The notes below the pieces were generated by a model. That model made no database searches. It had not been told where the DNA came from and saw only the letters and a program-made list of their open reading frames with translations. Positions 8,245-17,400 of a DNA stretch of 64,000 nucleotides are shown here, one piece after another. Positions within the stretch are counted from its first letter, which is position 1. The number at the start of each line of letters is the position of its first letter. The position numbers and the translations under genes were made by a program. The stretch covers positions 96,316 through 160,315 of the forward strand of contig NZ_JACJTD010000015.1 in NCBI RefSeq assembly GCF_014698505.1, written 5' to 3'. Source of the stretch: Nostoc foliaceum FACHB-393 (GTDB lineage: Bacteria > Cyanobacteriota > Cyanobacteriia > Cyanobacteriales > Nostocaceae).

Positions 8245-9972
8245 CTAATGACTAATGACTATTTGTGGTTTTCCCCAGAGGATGCTCTCCTGCTTGTAAA
8301 TGGCAATTCCTGGTTTTGCTCCTTTGGGTTTGTAGACATGTTTTAGCTGGGTATAAACTACTGGCACTTGCTCACTCTGACGAGCGCGACTGTAGTATGC
8401 GGCAAGATTAGCTACAAATTGCAAATCAGCTTCTTCTGCTACAGTACCTGGTTCTAGACGTAGTAATACATGACTCCCTGGAATTTCTTGAGCGTGAAAC
8501 CATAGGTCATAATCCCCAGCTACACGAAACGTTAATTGGTCATTCTGGCGATTGTTGCGACCGATTAATACTTCAAAGCCGTTAGGGGTAACATAACGAT
8601 GAAAGTTGGTGCTGGGGGGTTCGTTTGCACTGCGGCTACGGTATTCTGGATCTTCTAGATACTTTTGCCCAATCAACTCTTCGCGGATTTCTTCTAAAGC
8701 TCGCAAATCTTCTGCTGTTTGGTAGGTGTCTATTTGAGTGATCGCAGCTTCTACTTGTTCTAAATACTCAATTTCTGTCTGTACTTCCAATAGTAACGGT
8801 TCGACAGCAGCACGAGCGCGTTTGAGTTTTTGGTGCTGTTTATAAAGACTTTGGGCATTTTGGACAGCATTTTTATCTGGTTGGAGAGCGATCGCTACTG
8901 GCAAATTTGTATCAAAATCAGCAAGGATCATTTCTTTCATCCCCGGTTCCCAGTTTTGCAAGTGAGCCATCAATAAATCAGCTTTCTGTCGATACTCATC
9001 GGCTTGATCTGATTGCTGCAAGCGCGTCTTAAAGGTTTGAGCTTTATTCCGTAGTTTCGTGAGAATATTATTCAATTTCTGACTCAACTGATGGCGCAAT
9101 TGGGAAAATAACTGTTGGTCAATTTGGTTACTGTAGTAGCGGTTGAGTAACTCTTGGATATCTTTGACCTTTTCAACTGCACCCCAACCCATTACGGTGT
9201 AGCCATCTTTTGTCCAAGCGGGTTGAAATTTACTGGAATTCAAAGCTTGCAGCCATTCTTGCCAGCGCTCAAACAACCGTCGCCAGTCGTCTGAGTTGAG
9301 AGTATCGGTGGATGTTTCTGGTGCGATATTTGCTTCTAGCAGCATTAACTCTAGCAATGCTGCACTCAAGCCACTATAACTTTTCAGCAATTGCCGCTTG
9401 ATTGCTCCTGGCACTAAACTTACCCGTTCTTGCCAACGTTCTTGTGATTCGTTCAAACTGGGGACAGTCCCAGTCAGTTTTGGCGGTGTTTCATAAGGTT
9501 GTCCGGTTTGGATGGGACGGACACTAGATTGTTGCTGACTGACTTGATGAGCAGCAGTGATAATTATATTGTTGGCATCGGTGAGAATGACGTTGCTATA
9601 CTTGCCCATGATTTCTGCATAGACATGATATAGGGCGCTTTCTCCGGGACGACGGGCAAATTGCAAATCAATAACCCGCTCCCAAGGGGCGATCGCTTCA
9701 ATAGCTACCAGTGCTAAACCACTCAATTGGTGTATCAGTTGTTGGCTAAAGGTAAAAGTATCTGGCGATCGCGGTGGTGGATCGCCGATACAAATATGTG
9801 CAGCTTGGGGATGCCAAGAAATTTGTAGCCAATCTCGCTGTTTCAGGGTGCGTAATGCTATGGCAATAGTGTAGCGATCGCGCTGGTAAACCTGTTCTAA
9901 GCGTGATGGTAGCCAGTTAGCGCGGATTTCGCTACAAGCAGCTGTGAGAGTGGTAAAGTCAACTGGTTGCAA
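8245..9972 (-). CDS. rqcH: NFACT-family protein, RqcH/Rqc2 homologue
   Basis: A 575-residue protein of the NFACT family (older name fibronectin-binding protein). Bacterial RqcH binds obstructed 50S-peptidyl-tRNA and recruits tRNA-Ala to add Ala tails in ribosome quality control. The layout is NFACT-N (residues 1-200), a central coiled coil (about 290-440, rich in Gln, Lys and Arg) and NFACT-R (about 455-560, with YVTPNGFEVLIGRNNRQND and DLWFHAQEIPGSHVLL). The start is TTG; an in-frame stop lies five codons upstream, and the family N-terminus MQPVDFTTL begins exactly there. The last residues ISH and the stop are read from an STRR repeat. Confidence 0.9.
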   Translation of the reverse strand: MQPVDFTTLTAACSEIRANWLPSRLEQVYQRDRYTIAIALRTLKQRDWLQISWHPQAAHICIGDPPPRSPDTFTFSQQLIHQLSGLALVAIEAIAPWERVIDLQFARRPGESALYHVYAEIMGKYSNVILTDANNIIITAAHQVSQQQSSVRPIQTGQPYETPPKLTGTVPSLNESQERWQERVSLVPGAIKRQLLKSYSGLSAALLELMLLEANIAPETSTDTLNSDDWRRLFERWQEWLQALNSSKFQPAWTKDGYTVMGWGAVEKVKDIQELLNRYYSNQIDQQLFSQLRHQLSQKLNNILTKLRNKAQTFKTRLQQSDQADEYRQKADLLMAHLQNWEPGMKEMILADFDTNLPVAIALQPDKNAVQNAQSLYKQHQKLKRARAAVEPLLLEVQTEIEYLEQVEAAITQIDTYQTAEDLRALEEIREELIGQKYLEDPEYRSRSANEPPSTNFHRYVTPNGFEVLIGRNNRQNDQLTFRVAGDYDLWFHAQEIPGSHVLLRLEPGTVAEEADLQFVANLAAYYSRARQSEQVPVVYTQLKHVYKPKGAKPGIAIYKQESILWGKPQIVISH

Positions 9973-10474
9973 AGCGATTAGTTGTTAACATTCAAATGGT
10001 AGCGATCGCTATGCTTTTATCTTCGTTTAGTCAAAGCATAGCAGACCTCAACTATCATAGCGGTTACTTGGTTTGGTGATAGCTAATGTACTTCCAAACA
10101 AAAAAATATACGATCACTATAGAGGCACGGGGGCAGGGAGCAGGGAGCAGGGGGAGGGAAAGTCGTAGTGAAGTCCAGAAATTAGATAATTTATTTTTGG
10201 AGTTCCCTAACGCAAAAATCTATTATTCGGACAGACTCTTAGCATTTAGATGTTAACTTACCTTTTTATACATTTTTTAGTGTCAAGTTTTGTAAGCAAG
10301 CCTATAAAATAAACTAGCTAAGTAATTTCCACTAATTAAACTAATAATGGAAATCACTCAGCCTAGAGAAATATTTAGAATAAATGATTGAGTAATGGTG
10401 AGTGACGACTAGGAAAATAAAATTATTGCTTACTTCCAAGTTACTCATTCACCATTATCTGTTACGCAAGAGAA
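9973..10474. other. Intergenic with MITE copy and inverted repeat
   Basis: This gap of about 500 bp holds MITE-A copy 1 (10089-10210) and an imperfect inverted repeat, about 10391-10414 with 10437-10460, just past the glycosyltransferase stop. That repeat could act as its terminator. No gene seen. Confidence 0.5.
10089..10210 (+). repeat. MITE-like element A, copy 1 (degenerate ends)
   Basis: About 120 bp running from TACTTCCAAA to GAGTTCCCTAA, with a G-rich core of GGGCAGGGAGCAGGGAGCAG type and the segment AGTCGTAGTGAAGTCCAGAAAT. The same elements recur inverted at 48154-48281. There is no coding capacity. Confidence 0.75.
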
Positions 10475-11848
10475 TTATTTAGCAACCAAAACTGCCTGTT
10501 TTGCTGTTGATTGCACTAATTCGACTGTTGACTCCACTAGTTCTTTTGCTGTTGACTGCACTAATTCGGCTGTTGACTGCACTAGTTCTTTTGCTGTTGA
10601 CGCTACTGGTTGTTGCTGCAACAGTTCGGTGTAAAGTTCACTCAGTTGATGTGCTACGCCATCCCAGCTAAACTTACTTTCGACGCGCTTTCTACCAGCT
10701 TTACCTAATTCGTCTCGCCACTCTGAATTTAAGAGAATTCGGTCAATGGCAGAGGCAAAGGCATCTACATCTTGCGGTGGTGCCAATAAACCAGTTTCTT
10801 CATTAACTACAGTAAACTGAAGTCCGCCGACATCACTTGCTACCACTGGTGTACCGCTTGCCATCGCTTCGATCGCTACGAGTCCAAAGGGTTCGTAGTG
10901 GCTGGGAACAACGCAAACATCAGCAGCCGCGTAATAAGTTGGCAAAATATCTTGACTGAGACGACCAGCAAGGGTGGTAAAGTCGCTCATTCCCAATTCG
11001 TTGATAATGCCCTCAATGCGATCGCGCTCAATCCCGTCGCTGTTACCTGGAGTACTACCACCACCAATAATTAACTGGAGATTCTTGGAGTCGCGTAGCC
11101 CAGACTCGTTTACTGCCCGCACCAAAGTTTCTATCCCTTTGCGTGGGTCAAAACGCCCTACATATAATACAACTTTGGCTTCTTTGTCAATTCCCAATTC
11201 AGCCCTGGCTGCTTCTCGTGCAATCGAACCAAACCGCTGAATATCTGTACCACAGGGAATGATGTCAATATTGCCTTTAGTGGAAACTAGCGATCGCATA
11301 TGTTGCTGTTCTTGCGGACTTGTCGCTACAATTCGCTCTGCTATTTCCAACACCTCTTTTTCTACTGCTAATCGCTGACTGGCAATCAGAGGGATATCTT
11401 CTATAGTGTTGTACTTGACTGCTCCTAATGAGTGGTAGGTGTGAACCTGTTTACTCTCTTGGATTTTCTTTAACTCCATTCCCACCCAACTAGAGAGCCA
11501 ATAGTTAGTGTGAACTAATTGGTATGTAAAGTCATTTTTTAATTGAAATTTGAGGAAATTATCTACAAATTCAGGCAGATATTCAAAAATATCATCTCGT
11601 GGCACAAACTCAAGGGGACCAGCTTTTAAACGAATAGTTCGACAATTCTCGCTATGTTCAACAATCGAGTCTTGCTCCAGACTCACTTTGCGAGTAAACA
11701 TATCAACTTGCCATCCCAGCTGCGCTAGTGCTTCACCCACATTACGCACATAAACATTTTGTCCCCCAGCTTCTTCTTTCCCTATTTCAATCGCCGGGTC
11801 TCCGTGGACGGAAATCAAGGCGATACGTTTTTCGGTGGTAGAGTTCAT
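10475..11848 (-). CDS. GT4-family glycosyltransferase with repetitive C-terminal tail
   Basis: A 457-residue retaining GT-B glycosyltransferase (group 1). The N-terminal acceptor domain starts RIALISVHGDPAIEIG and holds EEAGGQNVYVRNVGEAL. The C-terminal nucleotide-sugar domain has VGRFDPRKGIETLVRA, PSHYEPFGLVAIEAMASGTP (the EX7E motif) and GLLAPPQD. The pattern is closest to sucrose-phosphate-synthase/MshA-like GT4 enzymes, but the acceptor cannot be told from sequence. After residue about 410 there is a tail built of near-repeats of STAKELVQ/STAELVQ, encoded by repetitive DNA (10480-10610); this is unusual and probably helical. A single gene with a long upstream gap. Confidence 0.85.
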   Translation of the reverse strand: MNSTTEKRIALISVHGDPAIEIGKEEAGGQNVYVRNVGEALAQLGWQVDMFTRKVSLEQDSIVEHSENCRTIRLKAGPLEFVPRDDIFEYLPEFVDNFLKFQLKNDFTYQLVHTNYWLSSWVGMELKKIQESKQVHTYHSLGAVKYNTIEDIPLIASQRLAVEKEVLEIAERIVATSPQEQQHMRSLVSTKGNIDIIPCGTDIQRFGSIAREAARAELGIDKEAKVVLYVGRFDPRKGIETLVRAVNESGLRDSKNLQLIIGGGSTPGNSDGIERDRIEGIINELGMSDFTTLAGRLSQDILPTYYAAADVCVVPSHYEPFGLVAIEAMASGTPVVASDVGGLQFTVVNEETGLLAPPQDVDAFASAIDRILLNSEWRDELGKAGRKRVESKFSWDGVAHQLSELYTELLQQQPVASTAKELVQSTAELVQSTAKELVESTVELVQSTAKQAVLVAK

Positions 11849-12342
11849 AGTTTGTGTGTTGCTGATTTTAACAAAGTTTTAGGCTTTTCCAAGTTCGTGT
11901 ATAGCACACTTGCCTAAATTGTTTAAGAACTTTGATTAATATTGATTTTAATTTACTATGCCTAATATTTTTTTACATCCTCTGCCAGAAGTATACTATT
12001 AGATTAAATACAAATATTTAATTTCTTTAGATATAGAAAATTTATATCTTTATATTTCATACTTCTGATAGATGACAATTATTATTTTTTATATGTCAAC
12101 TCTAAATCATTAGTGAGAGACAAAACCGCTAAAAAGCTTATATATAAATGCTTCTAGCTCCCGTACTTTCTCTTATTTCAATTCGGATTGCTATATTAAT
12201 TCAGCATATCTAATGCTTTTGATAGATAAATATTATGTTTTTCATCTTGTTTGTGCAGATATGATCCCATAGATACATGCATTAACGTGAGTTGGACGAA
12301 GCGAAAAAGCAGCGACACGCAGAGCATCTCGTTGAGAAGGTA
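11849..12342. other. Intergenic, AT-rich, no gene recognised
   Basis: About 490 bp upstream of the glycosyltransferase. It should hold its promoter. No family-like open frame was seen before the remnant at 12343. Confidence 0.5.
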
Positions 12343-12441
12343 GTTTTAAAAGTGAATAAGGCTAAACCCAGAGAAGACAGAGGCTCGTCTGGTGGGAACC
12401 GGGGAGGGTACGGTGGGGGCGGTGGACGTGGACGTTACTAA
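12343..12441 (+). pseudogene. C-terminal remnant of glycine-rich RNA-binding protein
   Basis: Thirty-two codons read VLKVNKAKPREDRG, then a Gly-rich tail ending GGGGGRGRY and a stop. This is the C-terminus of cyanobacterial single-RRM RNA-binding (Rbp) proteins. The RRM itself (RNP1/RNP2) is absent upstream, where the frame reads an unrelated, charged stretch. I interpret it as a truncated gene remnant. Confidence 0.7.
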
Positions 12442-13014
12442 GTTTTTGTGGATGGGACAGGGTGATTGACAGTTTTTTATCTACTGTTTTCTGGAATTCG
12501 CAATCTAGCTTTTGTAGTCATCTTCAGAAAAGCCACTTATAAATAATGGATATAACTTGCCCTTGGGGAATATAACCCCAACGAAAGCCCAGCCTTTATG
12601 ACTGGGCTTTTGAGTCTTGAGCGAGCGCAGCCAAAGAGCAGAGGGAAAAATGCTTTCAAAAACCACCTAGTAAGAAACTTCCTGACTGAATTTCTTACTT
12701 TAGTTCCCACAAGCCGCGCTATTAAATGATTTTGGTCGCCATTGTTTCGCACTGTTCTTGCTCGGTTGGAGCTTAATAGCTTCAGTACAAAAGATAAAAT
12801 TGCCATTCATTTTACTACTTCAATTGCAGTATTAAAACCCACTTAAAAAAACGAAAATTGTACAGTAAGTTTGTATACTCCTTTGTTACAAGTGATTTTA
12901 AGTCTTCCTGCTTACTCAATTCCAGTGATCACCTGTTGAATCAAAGTTTTTGCAACACGCCCTTCAAACCTCTGTAATTTTTCAGATAACATAACTGTCA
13001 CGGGGAAAATAAAA
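12442..13014. other. Intergenic before MATE gene
   Basis: It holds a strong hairpin (12584-12612) and presumably the promoter of the MATE-PLP/NRPS cluster. A minus-strand open frame (12537-12806) overlaps the hairpin and has no recognisable family. Confidence 0.5.
12584..12612 (+). terminator. Terminator hairpin
   Basis: AAAGCCCAG (12584-12592) pairs with CTGGGCTTT (12602-12610), followed by TTGAGTCTT. There is no intact gene directly upstream, only the Rbp remnant 140 nt before. Confidence 0.65.
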
Positions 13015-14388
13015 TTGCCGTCATTTAACTCCAAAGTATTTTTAGAAGCTCAAGCCTGTTTAAAATTGGCAATTCCTTTAGCTGCCGCACAGTTATCTGA
13101 AATTGCCACCAGCTTTACTGATACGGTAATGATGGGTTTACTGGGGAGCAAAACTCTAGCAGCAGGAGCATTGGGTTTTACAACCTACATTGCCCTCCTT
13201 TGGATGAGTTCAGGTATGGTTTCAGCAGTGGGTGTACTCGTCGCGATCGCCTTTGGCGCAGATCAACTCCAACGCATTCGTAATATTGCCTGTCAAGGAC
13301 TTTGGTTAACTGTTCCCTTATCGATTCCTATGATGTTGCTGTTGTGGAATATGACTCCCATTTTGCTGCATTTGGGGCAACAAGAAAGTAATGTCTTGCT
13401 CTCTCAGTCTTATCTACGAGCAATTGTCTGGGGCTTTCCAGCCTTGATTGGCTTTTCTGTCCTCAAAAACCTTGTGTCTGCCCTCAACCGTCCCCAACTG
13501 ATTATAGTGATTATGGTAATTGGGGTAGTTGTTAATGCCATTGCTAACTACATCCTCATGTTTGGCAAATTGGGTTTACCAGCTCTTGGTTTAGCGGGGA
13601 TAGGTTGGGCAAGTACCCTGACACTTTGGATTCAATTCGTCGCTGGAATGAGTGTTATTAGCTTAGACAAAGAACTTAGAACCTATCAATTGTTTGGTAA
13701 TTGGTATCGCTTTAATACTTTAGTATTTAGTGAAATTATCAAAATCGGTTTACCCATAGCTTTTCTATTTGCCATAGAAATTAGCTTAAATACCTTTATA
13801 ACCTACCTTATAGGTTATTTAGGTACTGTTCCACTTGCCGCGCATCAAATTGCTATCCAAACCGCACAAATCGTCTTTATGGTTCCTTTGGGCATTTCCT
13901 ATGCCACCACCATGCGTGTGGGACAAAAGTTGGGAGAGAATGATCCAAAAGGGGTAAGACGAGCGGGATTTGTGGGAATGGCTTTGGGAGCAATATTCGT
14001 AAGTATCGTAGCTTTAATTTTTTGCGTATTTCCTAACTCCATTGCAGAAATTTATTTAGATCCGCAGAATCCAGAGAACGCAGAGGTTGTAAAACTCGCT
14101 ATCACTTTGTTAGTTCTAGCCGCCGCTTACCAAATTTTCGATGGAACGCAAGTCATTGCAGGTGGAGCGTTGCGGGGATTAAAAGATACTCGCGTTCCCC
14201 TACTAATTGGTCTATTGTCCTATTGGGCAATCGGGTTAGGAAGTGGTTATTTGATGGGAATCTATTGGCATTGGGGCAGCGTTGGTTTGTGGTTTGGCTT
14301 GGTTTTAGGAATTTTATCAGCTGCTATGAGCTTAATCTGGCGTTTCTACAGTAAAACTACTACTCTGTTGCAACCCAAAAAGAATTAA
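13015..14388 (+). CDS. MATE-family multidrug/metabolite exporter
   Basis: A 457-residue, 12-helix inner-membrane antiporter of the MATE (NorM-like) family. It starts at TTG 13015, shortly after CGGGGAAAA; there is no in-frame ATG nearby. Family features include LAIPLAAAQLSEIATSFTDT at the N-terminus, the VPLAAHQIAIQTAQ region and the GGALRGLKDTRVPLLIG segment of the second half. It lies 87 nt upstream of, and codirectional with, the decarboxylase-NRPS fusion gene, with PanD beyond. I infer export of that cluster's product. A general drug or Na+ role cannot be excluded. Confidence 0.88.
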   Translation: MPSFNSKVFLEAQACLKLAIPLAAAQLSEIATSFTDTVMMGLLGSKTLAAGALGFTTYIALLWMSSGMVSAVGVLVAIAFGADQLQRIRNIACQGLWLTVPLSIPMMLLLWNMTPILLHLGQQESNVLLSQSYLRAIVWGFPALIGFSVLKNLVSALNRPQLIIVIMVIGVVVNAIANYILMFGKLGLPALGLAGIGWASTLTLWIQFVAGMSVISLDKELRTYQLFGNWYRFNTLVFSEIIKIGLPIAFLFAIEISLNTFITYLIGYLGTVPLAAHQIAIQTAQIVFMVPLGISYATTMRVGQKLGENDPKGVRRAGFVGMALGAIFVSIVALIFCVFPNSIAEIYLDPQNPENAEVVKLAITLLVLAAAYQIFDGTQVIAGGALRGLKDTRVPLLIGLLSYWAIGLGSGYLMGIYWHWGSVGLWFGLVLGILSAAMSLIWRFYSKTTTLLQPKKN

Positions 14389-14475
14389 TGAAACAGCTAG
14401 ATGTGAAAATATCTATATTATTTCTTCAAAAATAAAATTAGTTAAACATCTTACAATTTAGACTACTTTAGAAAA

Positions 14476-17400
14476 TTGATAAATGTGGTCAATGATCGGC
14501 TGTTAAAACTGGATTTAAAAAATTCATTAGGCGTAAAATGGCAAGTTTCACCAGAATTCCAAATTATTACCAAAATTCTTGAAGATTTTCAGCAGAAGCT
14601 AATTCAATATACAAAGCATTACGCAGGCTATCCAGAGAACCTGACTTTTGACTACAATCCCCTGTTGCTTTTTTTGGAATATCACTTGAATAATGCTGGA
14701 GATCCATTCGTTCCAGGTGATTTTGGTCTTCAATCCAAAGAATTTGAACAAGAATGTATTTCTTGGTTTGCCCAGCTTTATGAACTCCAAGAATACTGGG
14801 GCTATGTAACCAGTGGTGGTACGGAAGGGAATTTATACGGAATTTTGTTAGGTCGAACACTCTACCCAGATGGAATTTTGTATTTTTCTCATGACAGTCA
14901 CTACTCAGTTGCTAAAGCTGCTCATCTGTTAAGAATTTCTCACTGCGTTATCAACTCTCAACCCAACGGCGAAATAGACTACGAACATTTAGAACAGGAA
15001 CTATCGAAGCGAAAAAATCAGAGTGCTATTCTCAACCTCAACTTGGGAACCACCATGAAAGGGGCTGTAGACAATATAGAGCGAGTCATTGGCATTATTG
15101 ACAAACTCGACATTCGTTTTCACATTCATTGCGATGCTGCACTCGGAGGAATGTTGCTCCCGTTTATCGAGGGGGCACCGCAAATTAGCTTTAGGGACTA
15201 TCCCATTGGCAGCATAGCGGTGAGCGGTCACAAGTTCATTGGCTCTCCTATTCCTTATGGAATTGTTCTCACTCGTGCTGAATATGTGAAAAAGATTGCC
15301 AAAACGATTGAGTATATTGGCAGCCCAGACACGACCATCACAGGGTCACGCAGTGGATTAACTCCCTTGTTACTCTGGTATGCCCTCAAAACTAGAAGTC
15401 AGTATTTCGAGCGGGAAGTTACAACCTGCTGGCAAAATGCCAAGTATCTGTATAATTGCCTGATTCAAATCGGTAAAAATCCCTTACTCAATGACTTTTC
15501 AACTACAGTCATTTTTGAAAAACCAGGAATAGAAGTCTGCCGGAAGTGGCAATTAGCTACCGAGGGCTTTTTGGCTCACGTTGTCGTCATGCAGCATCTT
15601 TCTATCCAGAAAATAGATGAGTTGATTCAGGATCTGTGTATGAACGAACTCTCAGACCAATGTATCCACCATATATTCCAAGACCAGGTGGAGAAAACAC
15701 CGGAAAAAATAGCACTCGTCATGGGAGATTTAGAGTTTACCTATACAGAAGTGAACCAAAGAGCAAATCAACTTGCTAATGCTTTAAGAAACCTTGGGTT
15801 AGACTTTGAAACTCCAGTGGGCATCTGCTTGCGACGTTCCCCAGAAGCAGTAGTCGCCATTCTGGGAATCCTAAAAGCGGGCTATGCTTACGTCCCCGTA
15901 GATCCAGACTTCCCAAAAGCTAGAAAACAGTACATTATTGAAGATTCTGGCTGTGGAGTCCTGATAACAGAAAAGTCTCTGCTCCATACCCTTCCTCCCT
16001 TTCAAGGGCAGATTCTCTTAGTAGATGACGAATCTCTATCGCAACAAGAAAGCAGCAACCCTGACGTTGCCGTTACTCCTGATGCCTTAATGTACATTTT
16101 GTACACTTCCGGCAGCACTGGCATCCCCAAAGGCGTTTGTGGAATTCACCGAGCCACTGTCAATCGCTGCATTTGGATGTGGAATCAGTATCCTTTTACC
16201 GAAAACGAAGTGTGTTGCCATAAAACCACCCTCAACTTCGTGGACTCAGTTTGGGAGATTTTTGGGGCCTTGCTCAAAGGAGTAAAAGTCGTCATTCTTC
16301 CTCACTCCTCTAGCGCCAATCCTCAAGAAATGATTGGCTTTCTTCACGAAGCCAAAGTAACTCGCATCATCCTTGTGCCATCCTTACTACAAGTGCTGCT
16401 CAAGACTTCCTCTGATTTTGGAGAAGCCCTCCCCGCCCTCAAAATTTGGACGGTAAGTGGAGAACGACTGACACAAAATCTGTTACAGAAATTCAGAGCC
16501 AGCGTACCTCACGGGATTTTGCTGAATCTCTACGGAAGTACCGAGGTAGCGGGTGACGTTACCTGGGCTGAGTTTGCGGGGGATATAGGAAACCTAGAAC
16601 GGGATGTCGCTATTGGTCAGCCCATCCTTAATGCCGAGATCCATATCTTGAATGAAAATTTGCAACCAATTTCTCCAGGCGAGGTAGGTGAACTGTGGAT
16701 AGGAGGTGCCGTGCTAGCACGCGGATACCACAAAAAGCCTCAAGAAACCAAAGCTCGATTTATACCCAATCCGTTGTCTGGCAACGGTATTCTCTTCAGA
16801 ACAGGAGATTTAGTAACCAGAAACAATAATGGCATACTGTACTATATCGGTCGGATTGACAATCAGGTGAAAATTCGAGGATTTCGAGTAGAGCTAGAGG
16901 AGATTGAAAAAGTCTTGGCGCAGTTTCACCCGGAAATCTCTAATGTCACCGTTATTGTTCAGGAAGAAAATGAAGCACTAGAAACAAAACAGCTAGTGGC
17001 GTTTGTTGTCCCTTCTACAGTTAATGTGGATGCAATGAAACAGTACGCCTTCTCCAAGCTGCCTCATTATATGGTACCAGCGAGGCTTGTTGCTGTAGAT
17101 CAACTGCCTCTGACTGCCAACGGTAAAGTTGATCGCCAAGCCTTATCTACTATGAGTGGCTGGAGGTTTAGAGTCATAGATTCACAAAAGCTGCCTCAAA
17201 CCGAAACAGAAAAGTTATTAGCAGACATTTGGCAGCAGATGTTTTTTGTTTCTCCTGTTAGCAGAAACGATGATTTCTTTCATCTGGGTGGAGACTCTTT
17301 GTCTGTTGTGTCTTTCCTAGAAAAATTGAAGCAGGAATTTGGGATACGCATTCCTCTTTTCAACTTTGTCAATGACTCATCCCTCGCATCTTTAGCAAAG

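Noticed and set aside
12537..12806. Minus-strand open frame of 89 codons
   Set aside because: It overlaps a terminator hairpin, has no recognisable family and no convincing ribosome site.
14476..15660. The PLP domain as glutamate or aromatic-amino-acid decarboxylase
   Set aside because: Motifs GYVTSGGTEGN, HCDAALGGML and SGHKFIGSPIP fit the histidine/serine decarboxylase branch much better.
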